From NVTR01 sp036480115 (GTDB taxonomy: Bacteria > Pseudomonadota > Alphaproteobacteria > Rhodobacterales > Rhodobacteraceae): a stretch of DNA of 64,000 nucleotides. Location: assembly GCA_965224795.1 (NCBI GenBank), contig CBDDAE010000002.1, positions 558,001 to 622,000 of the forward strand. Reading direction: 5' to 3'. The notes below the pieces were generated by a model, which was not told the origin of the DNA, did no database searches, and saw nothing but the letters and a program-made list of their open reading frames with translations. Below, piece by piece: positions 9,131 through 17,618 of the stretch. The position numbers and the translations under genes are program-made. How positions within the stretch are numbered: the first letter of the stretch is position 1; every line of letters begins with the position of its first letter.

Positions 9131-10471
9131 TCACCCCGCCATTAGTTTTGCAACCAGTGCATTTTGGTGCCGGATTATCGCGGGCAGGTCAATCGTAGTG
9201 ATTTGACCATCCCGAACAACTTGTCGACCTTCCACCAGTAAATCGCGCACCTTTGTTGAACCCGCCAGCAAAATAGCGGCGGCGTCCCAACTGCCAGCGC
9301 TTTCAATGCCAGAGATATCCCAAATTGCGATATCAGCGCGCATTCCCACAGCTATCTGCCCGCAATCATCGCGCCCCAAAACGGCAGCGCCGCCACGGGT
9401 GGCAATTTCCAGCGCTTCGCGAGCACTCATTGCATCCGCACCATTTTCAACCCGTTGCATCAACATGGCCTGACGGGCCTCGGCAACCAGATTGCTGCTG
9501 TCATTAGAGGCTGAGCCATCAACCCCCAAGCCGACATTTACCCCCTGATCACGCATAGCCCGTACCGGGGCGATGCCAGAGCCAAGGCGACAATTCGAAC
9601 ATGGGCAATGGGCAATGCCAGTGCGTGAGGCAGCAAAAAGATCAATTTCCGAACCATCCAGCTTAACGCAATGGGCGTGCCACACGTCTTGCCCTGTCCA
9701 ACCCAAATCTTGCGCATATTGCCCCGGACGGCAGCCAAACTGGGCCTGGGAATAGGCGATGTCTTCGTCGTTTTCCGCCAAATGGGTATGCATCATCACA
9801 CCCTTGTCACGGGCCAGTAATGCAGTGTCACGCATCAGATCCTGACTGACCGAAAACGGCGAACAGGGTGCCACTCCAACCCGGATCATGGCGCCGGGGT
9901 TTGGATTGTGAAATTTATCGATGACCCGGATACAATCGGTAAGGATATCAGCCTCGCGTTCAACCAGATTGTCGGGCGGCAGACCGCCGTTACTTTCGCC
10001 GATCGACATTGACCCGCGCATGGCATGGAACCGCAAACCGATTTCCTGCGCCGCCTCAATGGTGTCATCCAGCCGGGAACCGTTGGGGTACAGGTACAGG
10101 TGGTCGGAACTTAGCGTGCAGCCAGACAGGGCCAGTTCCGCCAGCCCGATAAGGGCTGAAATGCGCATTTCATCCGGCCCAAAGCGTGACCAGATCGGAT
10201 AAAGCGTTTGCAGCCAGCCAAACAACAAAGCATCCTGACCGGCGGGAACGGCGCGGGTCAGGGTCTGAAAGAGATGGTGATGGGTATTGATAAGCCCGGG
10301 TGTCACCACACTGTTTTTGGCATCAATCTGGTTTTTATCACCGCCGACACCCTGCCCTACGGCCGAAATCACACCGTCCCGGATCAGAATGTCTGCGTGC
10401 TGCAGTTCCCGACGGGTATCATCCATGGTCAGGATAATACTGGCATTCTTGATCGTTATTTCAGTGGCCAT
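9131..10471 (-). CDS. 8-oxoguanine deaminase-type amidohydrolase
   Basis: 446 residues from ATG 10471 (MATEITIKN), preceded by AAAGGAAGGG; the in-frame extension to 10588 is Pro-rich and looks non-coding. Features of the AtzB/8-oxoguanine deaminase subgroup are all present: NTHHHLFQTLTR, RGSMSIGESNGGLPP, VAPCSPFSV, HTHLAEND, HCPCSNCRLGSGIAP and LGVDGSASNDSSN. These match what I know of the Pseudomonas 8-oxoguanine deaminase closely. The reaction would be 8-oxoguanine to urate. It lies 2 kb from guanine deaminase, suggesting local grouping of purine salvage or repair functions. Confidence 0.88.
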   Translation of the reverse strand: MATEITIKNASIILTMDDTRRELQHADILIRDGVISAVGQGVGGDKNQIDAKNSVVTPGLINTHHHLFQTLTRAVPAGQDALLFGWLQTLYPIWSRFGPDEMRISALIGLAELALSGCTLSSDHLYLYPNGSRLDDTIEAAQEIGLRFHAMRGSMSIGESNGGLPPDNLVEREADILTDCIRVIDKFHNPNPGAMIRVGVAPCSPFSVSQDLMRDTALLARDKGVMMHTHLAENDEDIAYSQAQFGCRPGQYAQDLGWTGQDVWHAHCVKLDGSEIDLFAASRTGIAHCPCSNCRLGSGIAPVRAMRDQGVNVGLGVDGSASNDSSNLVAEARQAMLMQRVENGADAMSAREALEIATRGGAAVLGRDDCGQIAVGMRADIAIWDISGIESAGSWDAAAILLAGSTKVRDLLVEGRQVVRDGQITTIDLPAIIRHQNALVAKLMAG

Positions 10472-10601
10472 AGTAGTGTTCGCCCTTCCTTTAGGCCCGC
10501 TTCGGAAAGAAAGTGGTTGCGCCCGACAGAAGGGGGAAGGACTCGGCGGCGCTGGTGCAAAAATAGCCGAATGGTCAAATTTCAGCAAGCACTTGAAACG
10601 G

Positions 10602-11435
10602 TTAATTTTGGGCGGGCTCGATCTTTGAAAGTACTTCCAAAGCTGCCCTGTGGATCGCGGTGCAGGACGCCGCTAGTGCGCGTCCACCTTCATGGGCTGG
10701 ATTCCCGTGCCAATCCGTTACAATGCCGCCAGCCGCCTGAATAACTGCAATTGGAGCCTGAATATCGTAAGCGTTTAAGCCGGCCTCAACCACCAGATCA
10801 ACGGTTCCGGCTGCCAAAAGGGCATAACCGTAACAATCCATACCATAACGGGTTAATTGGACTTCATTGCTAAGCTTTTCAAATATTTCGCGCTCTGTCG
10901 AGGTGCCTATTTCTGGGAAAGTAGACAGTAATATTGCCTTATTTAACGCAGCTGTGGGACGCACAGACAAGGCCGATACTTGCCCACCTCGCCGCAGTTC
11001 AGAAAACCCAAAACCACCCAGGAACCTTTCGCCAATGTAGGGCTGATCAATCAGACCCATCAAAGGGCCATCGGCATCACGAACGGAAATTAACGTGCCC
11101 CAGGTCGGCGTTCCGGAAACAAACCCCCGGGTTCCATCAATGGGGTCCAACACCCAGGTCAGCCCCGAAGTCCCGGGTGTTTCGCCATATTCTTCGCCCA
11201 AAATAGCATCATTGGGCCGCTTATCCTTTAGCAATGTACGAATGGCCAATTCAGCCTGTTTGTCTGCCAAGGTAACCGGATCATAACCGGATTCATCTTT
11301 ATTTTCAGCTATCAAGCTGGGTTGGCGGAAATACGAAAGGGTAATGTCACGGGCAAGATCGGCCGCCTGACAGGCTACCGACACCAAATTTTCTTGTTCG
11401 GATTCTGAGATTTCGCCCATTGCCAGCACCGCCAT
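10602..11435 (-). CDS. Inositol-monophosphatase-family phosphatase, probably histidinol-phosphatase
   Basis: 277 residues of the Li+-sensitive Mg2+-dependent phosphatase family. Metal ligands are visible in LGEEYGE, WVLDPIDGTRGFVSG and, near the C-terminus, YDIQAPIAVIQAAGG. The DPIDGTRGFV variant and length resemble HisN-type histidinol-phosphatases, the usual last phosphatase of histidine synthesis in this order, but inositol-1-phosphatase cannot be excluded from sequence alone. It lies 47 bases downstream of an XRE regulator gene on the same strand. Confidence 0.85.
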   Translation of the reverse strand: MAVLAMGEISESEQENLVSVACQAADLARDITLSYFRQPSLIAENKDESGYDPVTLADKQAELAIRTLLKDKRPNDAILGEEYGETPGTSGLTWVLDPIDGTRGFVSGTPTWGTLISVRDADGPLMGLIDQPYIGERFLGGFGFSELRRGGQVSALSVRPTAALNKAILLSTFPEIGTSTEREIFEKLSNEVQLTRYGMDCYGYALLAAGTVDLVVEAGLNAYDIQAPIAVIQAAGGIVTDWHGNPAHEGGRALAASCTAIHRAALEVLSKIEPAQN

Positions 11436-11482
11436 TTTTCCCGCTTCGGGTAGCGGCGGCGCCGGTAAGGGTCAAGCGTAGA

Positions 11483-11857
11483 TCAGGCGGCGTCGGATAA
11501 CACCCGTGCCAGGTCAAACAAACGCCGGCGCTGGTTTTCTGGGATTGCGTAGTAAGAACGCACCAGTTCCAAGGCCTCTTTGTCGGCCATGATATCGCCA
11601 GGAATTGCGGCGTTGCCAATTCTTTCGGCTACTTTTTCGTCTTCAATACCATCGAAGAAAAAGCTTACGGATACTTCCAGTGTTTCAGCAATATCCCAAA
11701 GCCGGGACGCGCTGACCCGGTTCATTCCGGTTTCATACTTTTGAATCTGCTGGAATTTGATCCCTACTTGTTCAGCCAACTGTTGCTGGGTCATACCGAC
11801 CATCCACCGGCGACGGCGAATTTTCTGACCAACGTGTACATCCACAGGATGTTTCAT
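11483..11857 (-). CDS. XRE-family helix-turn-helix regulator
   Basis: 124 residues from ATG 11857 (MKHPVDVHVG); the longer reading from 11878 lacks support. An HTH_3 domain occupies about residues 10-70 (MTQQQLAEQVGIKFQQIQKYETG), followed by a short acidic C-terminal region. Cytosolic DNA-binding repressor or activator. The AT-rich region upstream contains repeated TTTTTGTAT words that may be its own binding sites. Probably co-transcribed with the phosphatase gene downstream. Confidence 0.9.
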   Translation of the reverse strand: MKHPVDVHVGQKIRRRRWMVGMTQQQLAEQVGIKFQQIQKYETGMNRVSASRLWDIAETLEVSVSFFFDGIEDEKVAERIGNAAIPGDIMADKEALELVRSYYAIPENQRRRLFDLARVLSDAA

Positions 11858-12204
11858 GGAATAACTCCCTAAATACATTTACTCTGCTTCAGGGTGTCTG
11901 CGTTCCAGATGGTTTTCTCAACCTGTCTTTTTGTATAGGTTGTCGTATTTTTGTATTTTTATTGTTATTAATCAATCTCTTAAAATTGTCACATTTTTAA
12001 AATTTGAACAATCTTTTGGAAATCTGGGCTAAAATTACACCTTACCCAAGCAATGGCCGTGCAAATATCAGCACAATTTATACGAATACACCTGGCGGGA
12101 TTCGACTCTCTTTTTGGTTGTATCGACAAAATCTGGCTTTGCATCTAGTTAGTTGCTCTCCTACTGATGCTGGCAATCAATTCAAAAGCGACTTGGCAAG
12201 TAGT
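11858..12204. other. AT-rich divergent intergenic region
   Basis: 347 bases between the XRE gene and the quinone oxidoreductase. The XRE-proximal half is strikingly AT-rich, with two TTTTTGTAT direct repeats (near 11930 and 11950) around TTGTCG, a plausible autoregulatory operator. The remainder is open in the oxidoreductase frame but without family similarity. No RNA gene was found. Confidence 0.5.
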
Positions 12205-13200
12205 ATGAAGGTCTTTCAAGTTTCAAAAACCGGATCCCAGCCCTGTCTGGCTGATATAGCGACCCCAAGTCCTAAACCCGGCGACGTTTTAGTGGAAATT
12301 CACGCCTGTGGTTTGAATTTTGCCGATTTGTTGATGGTAAAGGGACAGTATCAGGAAACTCCGGAAACGCCTTTCACCCTTGGGATGGAAGTTTCGGGCG
12401 TTGTGGCCGGATTGGGTGACGGCGTAACAAAACTGGCGGTGGGGGATCGAGTTGCTGTGTTTGCAGGGCATGGCGGATTAGCTGAATTTGGTAGTTTTCC
12501 AGCTGAGCGCTGCATCCTGCTGCCAAACAACATGCCGTTTAAGGATGCGGCGGCTTTCCAAGTGGCTTATGGCACCAGCCATTTGGCCCTGCACCACCGG
12601 GCCAAAATCACAGCGAAAGACACAGTACTTGTGCTTGGAGCCTCCGGAGGTGTTGGTTTGACGGCCATCGAGATTGCCAAGCTGGCAGGGGCCAGGGTCA
12701 TCGCGGTCGCCCGCGGGGAAAAGAAGCTTGAATTTGCCAAGGCAGCCGGGGCCGACCTTCTGTTAAACAGCGAAACCGCTGATATCCGCGCTGAGGTAAA
12801 AGCGCTTGGCGGGGCGGATATTGTTTATGACCCGGTTGGCGGTGAGCAGTTCAAGGCGGCCCTGCGCGCCTGCAACCCCGAAGCGCGGGTAATTACCATT
12901 GGTTTTGCCAGTGGTGAAGTGCCGCAAATTCCGGCCAACATCATACTGGTCAAGAATATCACCGTTATTGGGTTTTACTGGGGGGGATACCTGGCTTTCA
13001 ATCCCAAGGTGCTAGCCGACAGCCAGCGCAGTCTTTTCAAGTGGTACGAACAGGGCAAATTGCGTCCGCATATCAGCCGGGAATTCCCCCTTGGTCAGGC
13101 AGACAAGGCTCTTGATTATTTACGGTCGCGTAAATCAGTCGGCAAAATCGTGGTTACGCTACGGCCTGCATCGCTTGGGGCTGAAAGGCCTGGCGTATAA
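12205..13200 (+). CDS. NADPH:quinone oxidoreductase (zinc-independent MDR family)
   Basis: 331 residues from ATG 12205 (MKVFQVSKTG). The GroES-like N-terminal domain includes GLNFADLLMVKGQYQETP, and the Rossmann domain contains LGASGGVGLTAIEIAKLAGA (NADPH site). The frame is open back to 12004 but those 67 codons show no family similarity, so the internal ATG is preferred. Family members reduce quinones or act as crotonase-like reductases; the exact substrate is unknown. Its 3' end overlaps the convergent LysR gene by 47 bases. Confidence 0.88.
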   Translation: MKVFQVSKTGSQPCLADIATPSPKPGDVLVEIHACGLNFADLLMVKGQYQETPETPFTLGMEVSGVVAGLGDGVTKLAVGDRVAVFAGHGGLAEFGSFPAERCILLPNNMPFKDAAAFQVAYGTSHLALHHRAKITAKDTVLVLGASGGVGLTAIEIAKLAGARVIAVARGEKKLEFAKAAGADLLLNSETADIRAEVKALGGADIVYDPVGGEQFKAALRACNPEARVITIGFASGEVPQIPANIILVKNITVIGFYWGGYLAFNPKVLADSQRSLFKWYEQGKLRPHISREFPLGQADKALDYLRSRKSVGKIVVTLRPASLGAERPGV

Positions 13201-14026
13201 AGCGTGCCATGTCATCGCCCATCTGACCCTTGGTGTTTTTCGCCAGATACATGTTGATGCTGACCGATTCCAGATCCGGCAAGTTACCACCATGCTGAAT
13301 AACTTCACATTGCGGCGGGGCGGTGCCTTCAATCATTGTGTGCACTGCCAAATCGGCACTGACTGCGGCTTCAATTGGGCGTGATTGCTCAGATTCAATT
13401 GCCATTTCCCAGGGAATATTCACCTCATTCAGGGCACCCTGAACCATCTTGCGAAAAAAGCAGCGGTACTCAAACGCCAGCCGCAATGGCCGTTGCCGCC
13501 AGGCTATTCCCCCCTGCGCCCCGATCCAGACCAGCGGCAAAGTCACCAGGTTTTCGCCGCCCGCATCAACGCCGTCTTCGGTGGTCAGGATCATGTCGCA
13601 TTCACCACGGGAAAACTGTTCCTTCAGCCCCCGCGTATAGGATGACAACAGCTGCACCTTTACCCGTGGATATTCTGCATTGAACCGGCGCAAAACATTG
13701 GGGATCGCCGGATAGACGATATCATGGGGCACACCGACGACGATCTCACCTTCAAAGGCTTGGTGGGTCAGGCGTGAATAGACTTCGTCATTTAACGAAA
13801 GCATCTGGCGGGCGTAGCCCAGCAACTGTTCACCCGATGCCGTCAGGGCAATTGTGCGTGCTGAACGGTCCAGCAGTTGGATATCCATCGATTCCTCTAG
13901 CCGTTTCAGTTGCATCGACACGGCCGATTGCGTCAGGTTCAAAAACCCCGCCGCCCGGGTTACGCCACCGGCGTCTGACACGGCAACAAACGATCGCAGG
14001 GCTGTAAGGTCCAGGTTTCTCGGCAT
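13154..14026 (-). CDS. LysR-family transcriptional regulator
   Basis: 290 residues with an N-terminal winged HTH (LDLTALRSFVAVSDAGGVTRAAG...TQSAVSMQLKRLE) and a periplasmic-binding-like effector domain from about residue 90. It is divergent from the DUF1127 gene (124-bp gap) and convergent with, overlapping, the quinone oxidoreductase. The target is most likely itself or the divergent gene; the effector is unknown. Confidence 0.92.
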   Translation of the reverse strand: MPRNLDLTALRSFVAVSDAGGVTRAAGFLNLTQSAVSMQLKRLEESMDIQLLDRSARTIALTASGEQLLGYARQMLSLNDEVYSRLTHQAFEGEIVVGVPHDIVYPAIPNVLRRFNAEYPRVKVQLLSSYTRGLKEQFSRGECDMILTTEDGVDAGGENLVTLPLVWIGAQGGIAWRQRPLRLAFEYRCFFRKMVQGALNEVNIPWEMAIESEQSRPIEAAVSADLAVHTMIEGTAPPQCEVIQHGGNLPDLESVSINMYLAKNTKGQMGDDMARFIRQAFQPQAMQAVA

Positions 14027-14150
14027 ATCACAAATCCTTATGTGTTATCTAACAATCATTCGTTTTACTAATCTGTCACATTTTGCGAAACATATCAAGG
14101 AAATTGATTGAAACCCGCTGAATGATCAGCAAATCGGAAGGAAGAGACCC

Positions 14151-14372
14151 ATGTCTACACAAGCATGTACAGAAACAGCAGCCAAAGAACAGCGCTCTGG
14201 AAAGTTCTCATTTCTGCGACTGATCCCCAAATTTGATGCGATCTACCGGCAACGCCTGGACCTGCGCGGATTAAGCGATACAGCACTGAAAGACATCGGA
14301 ATTACCCGTTCGCAGGCTAATGCCGAAGCGTCCCGACCGTCCTGGGATGCGCCGTCACACTGGCTGCGATGA
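14151..14372 (+). CDS. DUF1127 small protein
   Basis: 73 residues ending in the DUF1127 signature (LRGLSDTALKDIGITRSQANAEA). A purine-rich GGAAGGAAGAG Shine-Dalgarno precedes ATG 14151. Small DUF1127 proteins of alphaproteobacteria have been linked to stress adaptation, phosphate and RNA metabolism, and are often co-regulated with small RNAs. This copy has an unusually long N-terminal tail rich in Gln, Glu and Lys. Confidence 0.88.
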   Translation: MSTQACTETAAKEQRSGKFSFLRLIPKFDAIYRQRLDLRGLSDTALKDIGITRSQANAEASRPSWDAPSHWLR

Positions 14373-14504
14373 CACCGAGTGGGTAAAAACCCGCGCAAAT
14401 CCGTCAGAAACCCTTGAAAAACGGGCCGTTCTCGCCAATATATAGGTGGAGGGCGGCCCATTTCATTGGGCGGCCTATATGTGAATACTTAGGAGGCAGC
14501 AAAA

Positions 14505-15224
14505 ATGGCTGACTATCAAACAGCAAACGTGGGCGTAGGCACCCGTTCGGCTGAAATAGATGCGGGACTTCGGACCCATATGAACAAGGTCTACGGCACC
14601 ATGTCCGTGGGCCTGCTGCTTACAGCGCTTGTCGCCTGGGCAGTCGGAACCAATGAAGCGATGCTGGCAACGTTGTTTACCGGCATCACCCGTTACATTG
14701 TTATGTTCCTGCCGCTGGCAATGGTTTTTGCCTTTGGTGCAATGATCAACCGTTTGTCCGCCGCCGGCGCACAATTGTTTTTCTACACGTTTTCGGCGGC
14801 CATGGGCTTGTCGATCTCTTGGATCATGGCGGTCTATACCGGCATTTCAATTGCCCAGACATTCCTGGTGACTTCTATCGCATTCGCCGGGCTTTCAATG
14901 TGGGGTTACACCACTAAGAAAGACATTTCCGGCTGGGGTAGTTTCCTGATCATGGGCGTGATCGGCCTGATCGTGGCGATGGTTGTGAATATTTTCCTGC
15001 AAAGCCCTGCAATCATGTTTGCGATTTCGGCCATTGGTGTGCTGATTTTTGCAGGCCTTACCGCCTATGACACGCAAAAGATCAAAACCAACTACCTGCA
15101 GCATGCCAACGCTATGGACAGCGAATGGTTGGGAAAAGCCGCGATCATGGGCGCGTTGAACCTGTATCTGGATTTCATCAACATGTTCATGTTCCTGCTT
15201 AGCTTTATGGGCGGTCGCGACTAG
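14505..15224 (+). CDS. Bax inhibitor-1/YccA family membrane protein
   Basis: 239 residues with seven predicted membrane helices and the family's C-terminal features (TAYDTQKIK followed by ...MGALNLYLDFINMF). A strong AGGAGG Shine-Dalgarno precedes the ATG. Inner-membrane protein; YccA/YbhL relatives modulate FtsH or behave as a pH-sensitive calcium leak. Monocistronic: a good terminator follows 20 bases after the stop. Confidence 0.93.
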   Translation: MADYQTANVGVGTRSAEIDAGLRTHMNKVYGTMSVGLLLTALVAWAVGTNEAMLATLFTGITRYIVMFLPLAMVFAFGAMINRLSAAGAQLFFYTFSAAMGLSISWIMAVYTGISIAQTFLVTSIAFAGLSMWGYTTKKDISGWGSFLIMGVIGLIVAMVVNIFLQSPAIMFAISAIGVLIFAGLTAYDTQKIKTNYLQHANAMDSEWLGKAAIMGALNLYLDFINMFMFLLSFMGGRD

Positions 15225-15243
15225 ACTTTCGCTAAATAAACGA

Positions 15244-15274
15244 AAAAAGGGCCGGCGAAACGCTGGCCCTTTTC
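15244..15274 (+). terminator. Rho-independent terminator of the Bax-inhibitor gene
   Basis: GGGCCGGCG-AAA-CGCTGGCCC forms a 9-bp stem (one G-T pair) followed by TTTTCT, and preceded by an A tract, 25 bases beyond the stop codon. Confidence 0.9.
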
Positions 15275-15296
15275 TATTGGTAATGCCGGGCTTTGG

Positions 15297-15422
15297 TTAG
15301 CTGTCGTCAAATTGTCCGGTGTCATAGGTGTCAAAACCTGCGCCGCTGCCGCGATCGGTACGCTTTTGAACCGACGCGCAGGACGCCAAAGTGAAAACCA
15401 GAATTATTGCTATAATGCGCAT
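15297..15422 (-). CDS. 41-aa lipoprotein with GxGFDTY motif
   Basis: A short gene not found by length-limited searches. ATG 15422 follows GGAGGTTCT. The 41-residue product begins MRIIAIILVFTLASC, a lipoprotein signal with lipobox LASC, and the mature tail of 27 residues holds GAGFDTYDTGQF. The same GxGFDTY heptad follows the lipobox in the excalibur lipoprotein at 18694-19344. The good ribosome-binding site, the lipobox and the shared motif make it a real gene. Function unknown; envelope location expected. Confidence 0.75.
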   Translation of the reverse strand: MRIIAIILVFTLASCASVQKRTDRGSGAGFDTYDTGQFDDS

Positions 15423-15526
15423 AGAACCTCCGATGGTGTTGCCTGTCGGGCGATTGCCCGTGAACTATGGGGCAAGTATAGGCGACATCCCAGTGCAAGC
15501 AAGCGCACGACATTTACCAGTCCCCA

Positions 15527-15557
15527 AACAAAAAGCCGCGCTGGAATGGCGCGGCTT
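15527..15557 (-). terminator. Rho-independent terminator of rpmG
   Basis: On the minus strand AAGCCGCGC-7 nt-GCGCGGCTT forms a perfect 9-bp stem followed by TTTGTTTG, 28 bases downstream of the rpmG stop. Confidence 0.88.
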
Positions 15558-15584
15558 GCAAGTTCTGTCAGCTAAGAACGTGAT

Positions 15585-15752
15585 CTATTTGATCTTGCCC
15601 TCTTTGTACTCAACGTGCTTGCGCACAACCGGGTCATACTTTTTGACGACCATCTTTTCGGTCATGGTGCGGGCGTTCTTTTTGGTCACATAAAAGTGGC
15701 CGGTATCCGCTGTGGAATTCAGGCGGATCTTAATTGTGGTTGGCTTCGCCAT
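15585..15752 (-). CDS. rpmG: 50S ribosomal protein L33
   Basis: 55 residues from ATG 15752 (MAKPTTIKIRLNSTADTG), with a GAGGAG ribosome-binding site seven bases upstream. Contains the L33 core (YVTKKNARTMTEKM, KYDPVVRKHVEYKE). It lacks the four zinc-binding cysteines, so it is the zinc-free C-minus form. Monocistronic with its own terminator. Confidence 0.96.
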   Translation of the reverse strand: MAKPTTIKIRLNSTADTGHFYVTKKNARTMTEKMVVKKYDPVVRKHVEYKEGKIK

Positions 15753-16138
15753 CAGTTTGCTCCTCAACGTAGCGACCGAAATCGCCCGTGAAATCATTGA
15801 AGGTGCCTTTTACTTGGTGGGTTGGCCGAGTCAACTGCTATTCAGCCCCCCTGCCCGCATCCCCCGATATTTGCCACGATCGACATGCTCCTACCTGTGT
15901 CAGCGCTTGGAGCGTTGGCTTTGAGCGCAAAGTGACGGATGCTGCGTCTATCACTGTCCGTCGTCAGACGTTTTTGGTTCCAGATACTCTGACGACGGAC
16001 AACATATTGCGTTAACGGAATATGAACAAGTCATTCCCAATCTGTTCAACTCGATTGCGCCACATTGTGTACAAGACGAATCACAACCGGGCCACAATTC
16101 GTGCCCGAAAAAAACAAAAGCCCTTGGAAGGACAGACA
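15753..16138. other. Intergenic region with a 14-bp perfect inverted repeat
   Basis: 386 bases between rpmG and a small hypothetical gene. The L33 promoter should lie in the first part. A degenerate GATATTT word at about 15870 resembles the 3'-flanking repeat but is not placed like the others. The main structure is the inverted repeat at 15955-16001, listed separately. No RNA gene recognised. Confidence 0.5.
15955..16001. repeat. 14-bp perfect inverted repeat
   Basis: TGTCCGTCGTCAGA at 15955-15968 is exactly complementary to TCTGACGACGGACA at 15988-16001, with a 19-base spacer. There is no T tract for a terminator in either direction. Related words (GTCCGAC, TCAGAC/GTCTGA) recur at 17509-17548 on the other side of the next two genes, so these could be remnants of mobile-element ends, or a regulator site. 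Confidence 0.6.
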
Positions 16139-16402
16139 ATGACAATTACGAATATATTCAACCATGATATCCCAACATTCATCCGCAGCACCAGTTCCAC
16201 CGTACCGCGTTCCGGCATTTCGCTTTGGGAAAAAGCTCGCCAGGGGCGTGTGCTGGCCCATTCGGGTGTTCAAGCCAAAAAGATCAGCATGAAAAATGAC
16301 GCGTTGGCACCCCAAGGTATGGCTCAGCTTTATACGTTCCCACCTGCCGGAGAACTTATACAGCTTTTTGAAAGCCGCCGTTTCGATCAGGCCTGTGCGT
16401 AG
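16139..16402 (+). CDS. Small hypothetical protein
   Basis: 87 residues from ATG 16139 (MTITNIFNHD), preceded by GGAAGGACAG, a fair ribosome-binding site; the frame is open back to 16022 without a better start. No family recognised. The central SGISLWEKARQGRVLAHSG segment is amphipathic. Base composition is less GC-rich than the surroundings. It precedes the tandem cold-shock gene by 72 bases on the same strand and may be a stress-region protein. Existence is moderately supported. Confidence 0.45.
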   Translation: MTITNIFNHDIPTFIRSTSSTVPRSGISLWEKARQGRVLAHSGVQAKKISMKNDALAPQGMAQLYTFPPAGELIQLFESRRFDQACA

Positions 16403-16474
16403 CACCTGACCAAACACCGTCGCCTCGCAGGTCGATTACCTGAGCAATACGTGAATTAACAATTGGAATGTAAA

Positions 16475-17014
16475 ATGAACTGTCAAATTGGAAATTTTGA
16501 GAAACACATTCAAGTTGTTGGACACGTCAAATGGTTCGACCCGTCTCGTGGCTATGGTTTCGTAGAAACTGACGAGACTATCGAGGATATTCTCTTGCAT
16601 AAATCGATATTGCAAGATTTTGGCCAGAGCTCAGTAATATCCGGGAGCCGTGTTGAATTGTTGGCAATTCAAACTGACCAAGGGCTGCAGGCGCGTAAAA
16701 TAGTCAGCATCAAGGCAAGCGAAGTTGTCGAAAATTCAAGCGCGCAACCGGCCTTAGATAAAGCGTCTAAAAATGAGTTTGTTCCTGCACGCGTCAAATG
16801 GTTCGACAAATTGAAGGGTTACGGTTTCGTGAATCTACTTGATGAAGCCGATGATTTTTTCATTCACCGAGAAGCTTTAAGGTTGGCCGGTTTTGAAGAT
16901 GTTGATATTGGCGAGGCGATTCTCGTCCAAGTATCTAAGGTCGCGCAGGATAACACCGTTGTGGGTGCAATGTCATGGATGGGCAGACCTATCGAATTGC
17001 GTGATGCTATCTGA
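16475..17014 (+). CDS. Tandem cold-shock-domain protein
   Basis: 179 residues with two cold-shock domains: first about 15-80 (VKWFDPSRGYGFVETD, then DILLHKS in place of the usual FxH motif), second about 103-165 (VKWFDKLKGYGFVNLL, DFFIHRE). The RNP1-type GYGFV is intact in both, RNP2 is degenerate in the first. Two-domain CspA-like proteins are common in alphaproteobacteria, binding single-stranded RNA/DNA. ATG 16475 is preferred over 16463 because TTGGA lies at proper spacing. The flanks are AT-richer than the chromosome core. Confidence 0.85.
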   Translation: MNCQIGNFEKHIQVVGHVKWFDPSRGYGFVETDETIEDILLHKSILQDFGQSSVISGSRVELLAIQTDQGLQARKIVSIKASEVVENSSAQPALDKASKNEFVPARVKWFDKLKGYGFVNLLDEADDFFIHREALRLAGFEDVDIGEAILVQVSKVAQDNTVVGAMSWMGRPIELRDAI

Positions 17015-17618
17015 GCAGGCATTTGAATCCGCATAGCAGACATTTTAGTCGTTCATCATGACTTCTGCATTAAATTGAAAGCAGAAATGCGCGTCGAGTG
17101 GCAATATCACACGATGAACTTTCAGATGATCCGCAAAAAATGTTTGGTATCATATTGAATGAGTTGAGGGTTTAAAAGCAGATAGCCCAGAGTATCAACC
17201 CGCCTACCGCAAAACTAGCAGATGAAAAAATCATATTTGGGCCAACCGCTCCTTAGCTGACTTTGGCGACGTAAAGACGAACATCAACTTCGTCCACATA
17301 GCTGTTATAGCCTGACTCCATGGCAATAGAGCGACTAGTATCTATCCCCATAAAGCTGATTTCGATCAGTTATCGCCAGCGCACCAATTCCATATTCCAG
17401 AGACAAAACCTATCTGCTCAGTCCCGAACCACGGGTAGCGCAGACAAAAGCTTTCCCATGAATGACCTGTCCGTTCGCTGCTTTAACTCGGAAATACACC
17501 CGTTTTAGGTCCGACGGAAATCAGACAAAAGTCTGACAGAAGTCCGACAACGCTTTTCCCAATGAAACAACGTCGTTAACCACGATTCGCCGCCCCCATC
17601 GGGATTTCAAGGAAAATA
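17015..17618. other. 604-bp gene-poor region
   Basis: No convincing gene. A 32-codon minus-strand frame at 17253-17351 (ending DVRLYVAKVS) could be a decayed gene end but has no ribosome-binding site. At 17509-17548 a 6-bp hairpin (TCAGAC-AAAA-GTCTGA) sits between two direct repeats GTCCGAC. The hairpin lies about 85 bases beyond the rnpB 3' end and might stop rnpB transcription. Confidence 0.45.

Noticed and set aside
12090..12120. GGATTCGACTC resembling a tRNA T arm
   Set aside because: The flanking bases do not form the T stem and no acceptor or anticodon arms could be placed.
12004..12204. Open extension of the quinone oxidoreductase frame
   Set aside because: No similarity to the family, and the MKVFQ start fits the domain exactly.
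17253..17351. 32-aa minus-strand frame ending DVRLYVAKVS
   Set aside because: It has no ribosome-binding site and is preceded by a stop codon; at most a decayed gene end.
17320..17508. 62-codon plus-strand frame
   Set aside because: No ribosome-binding site, atypical composition, and antisense to the fragment at 17253-17351.
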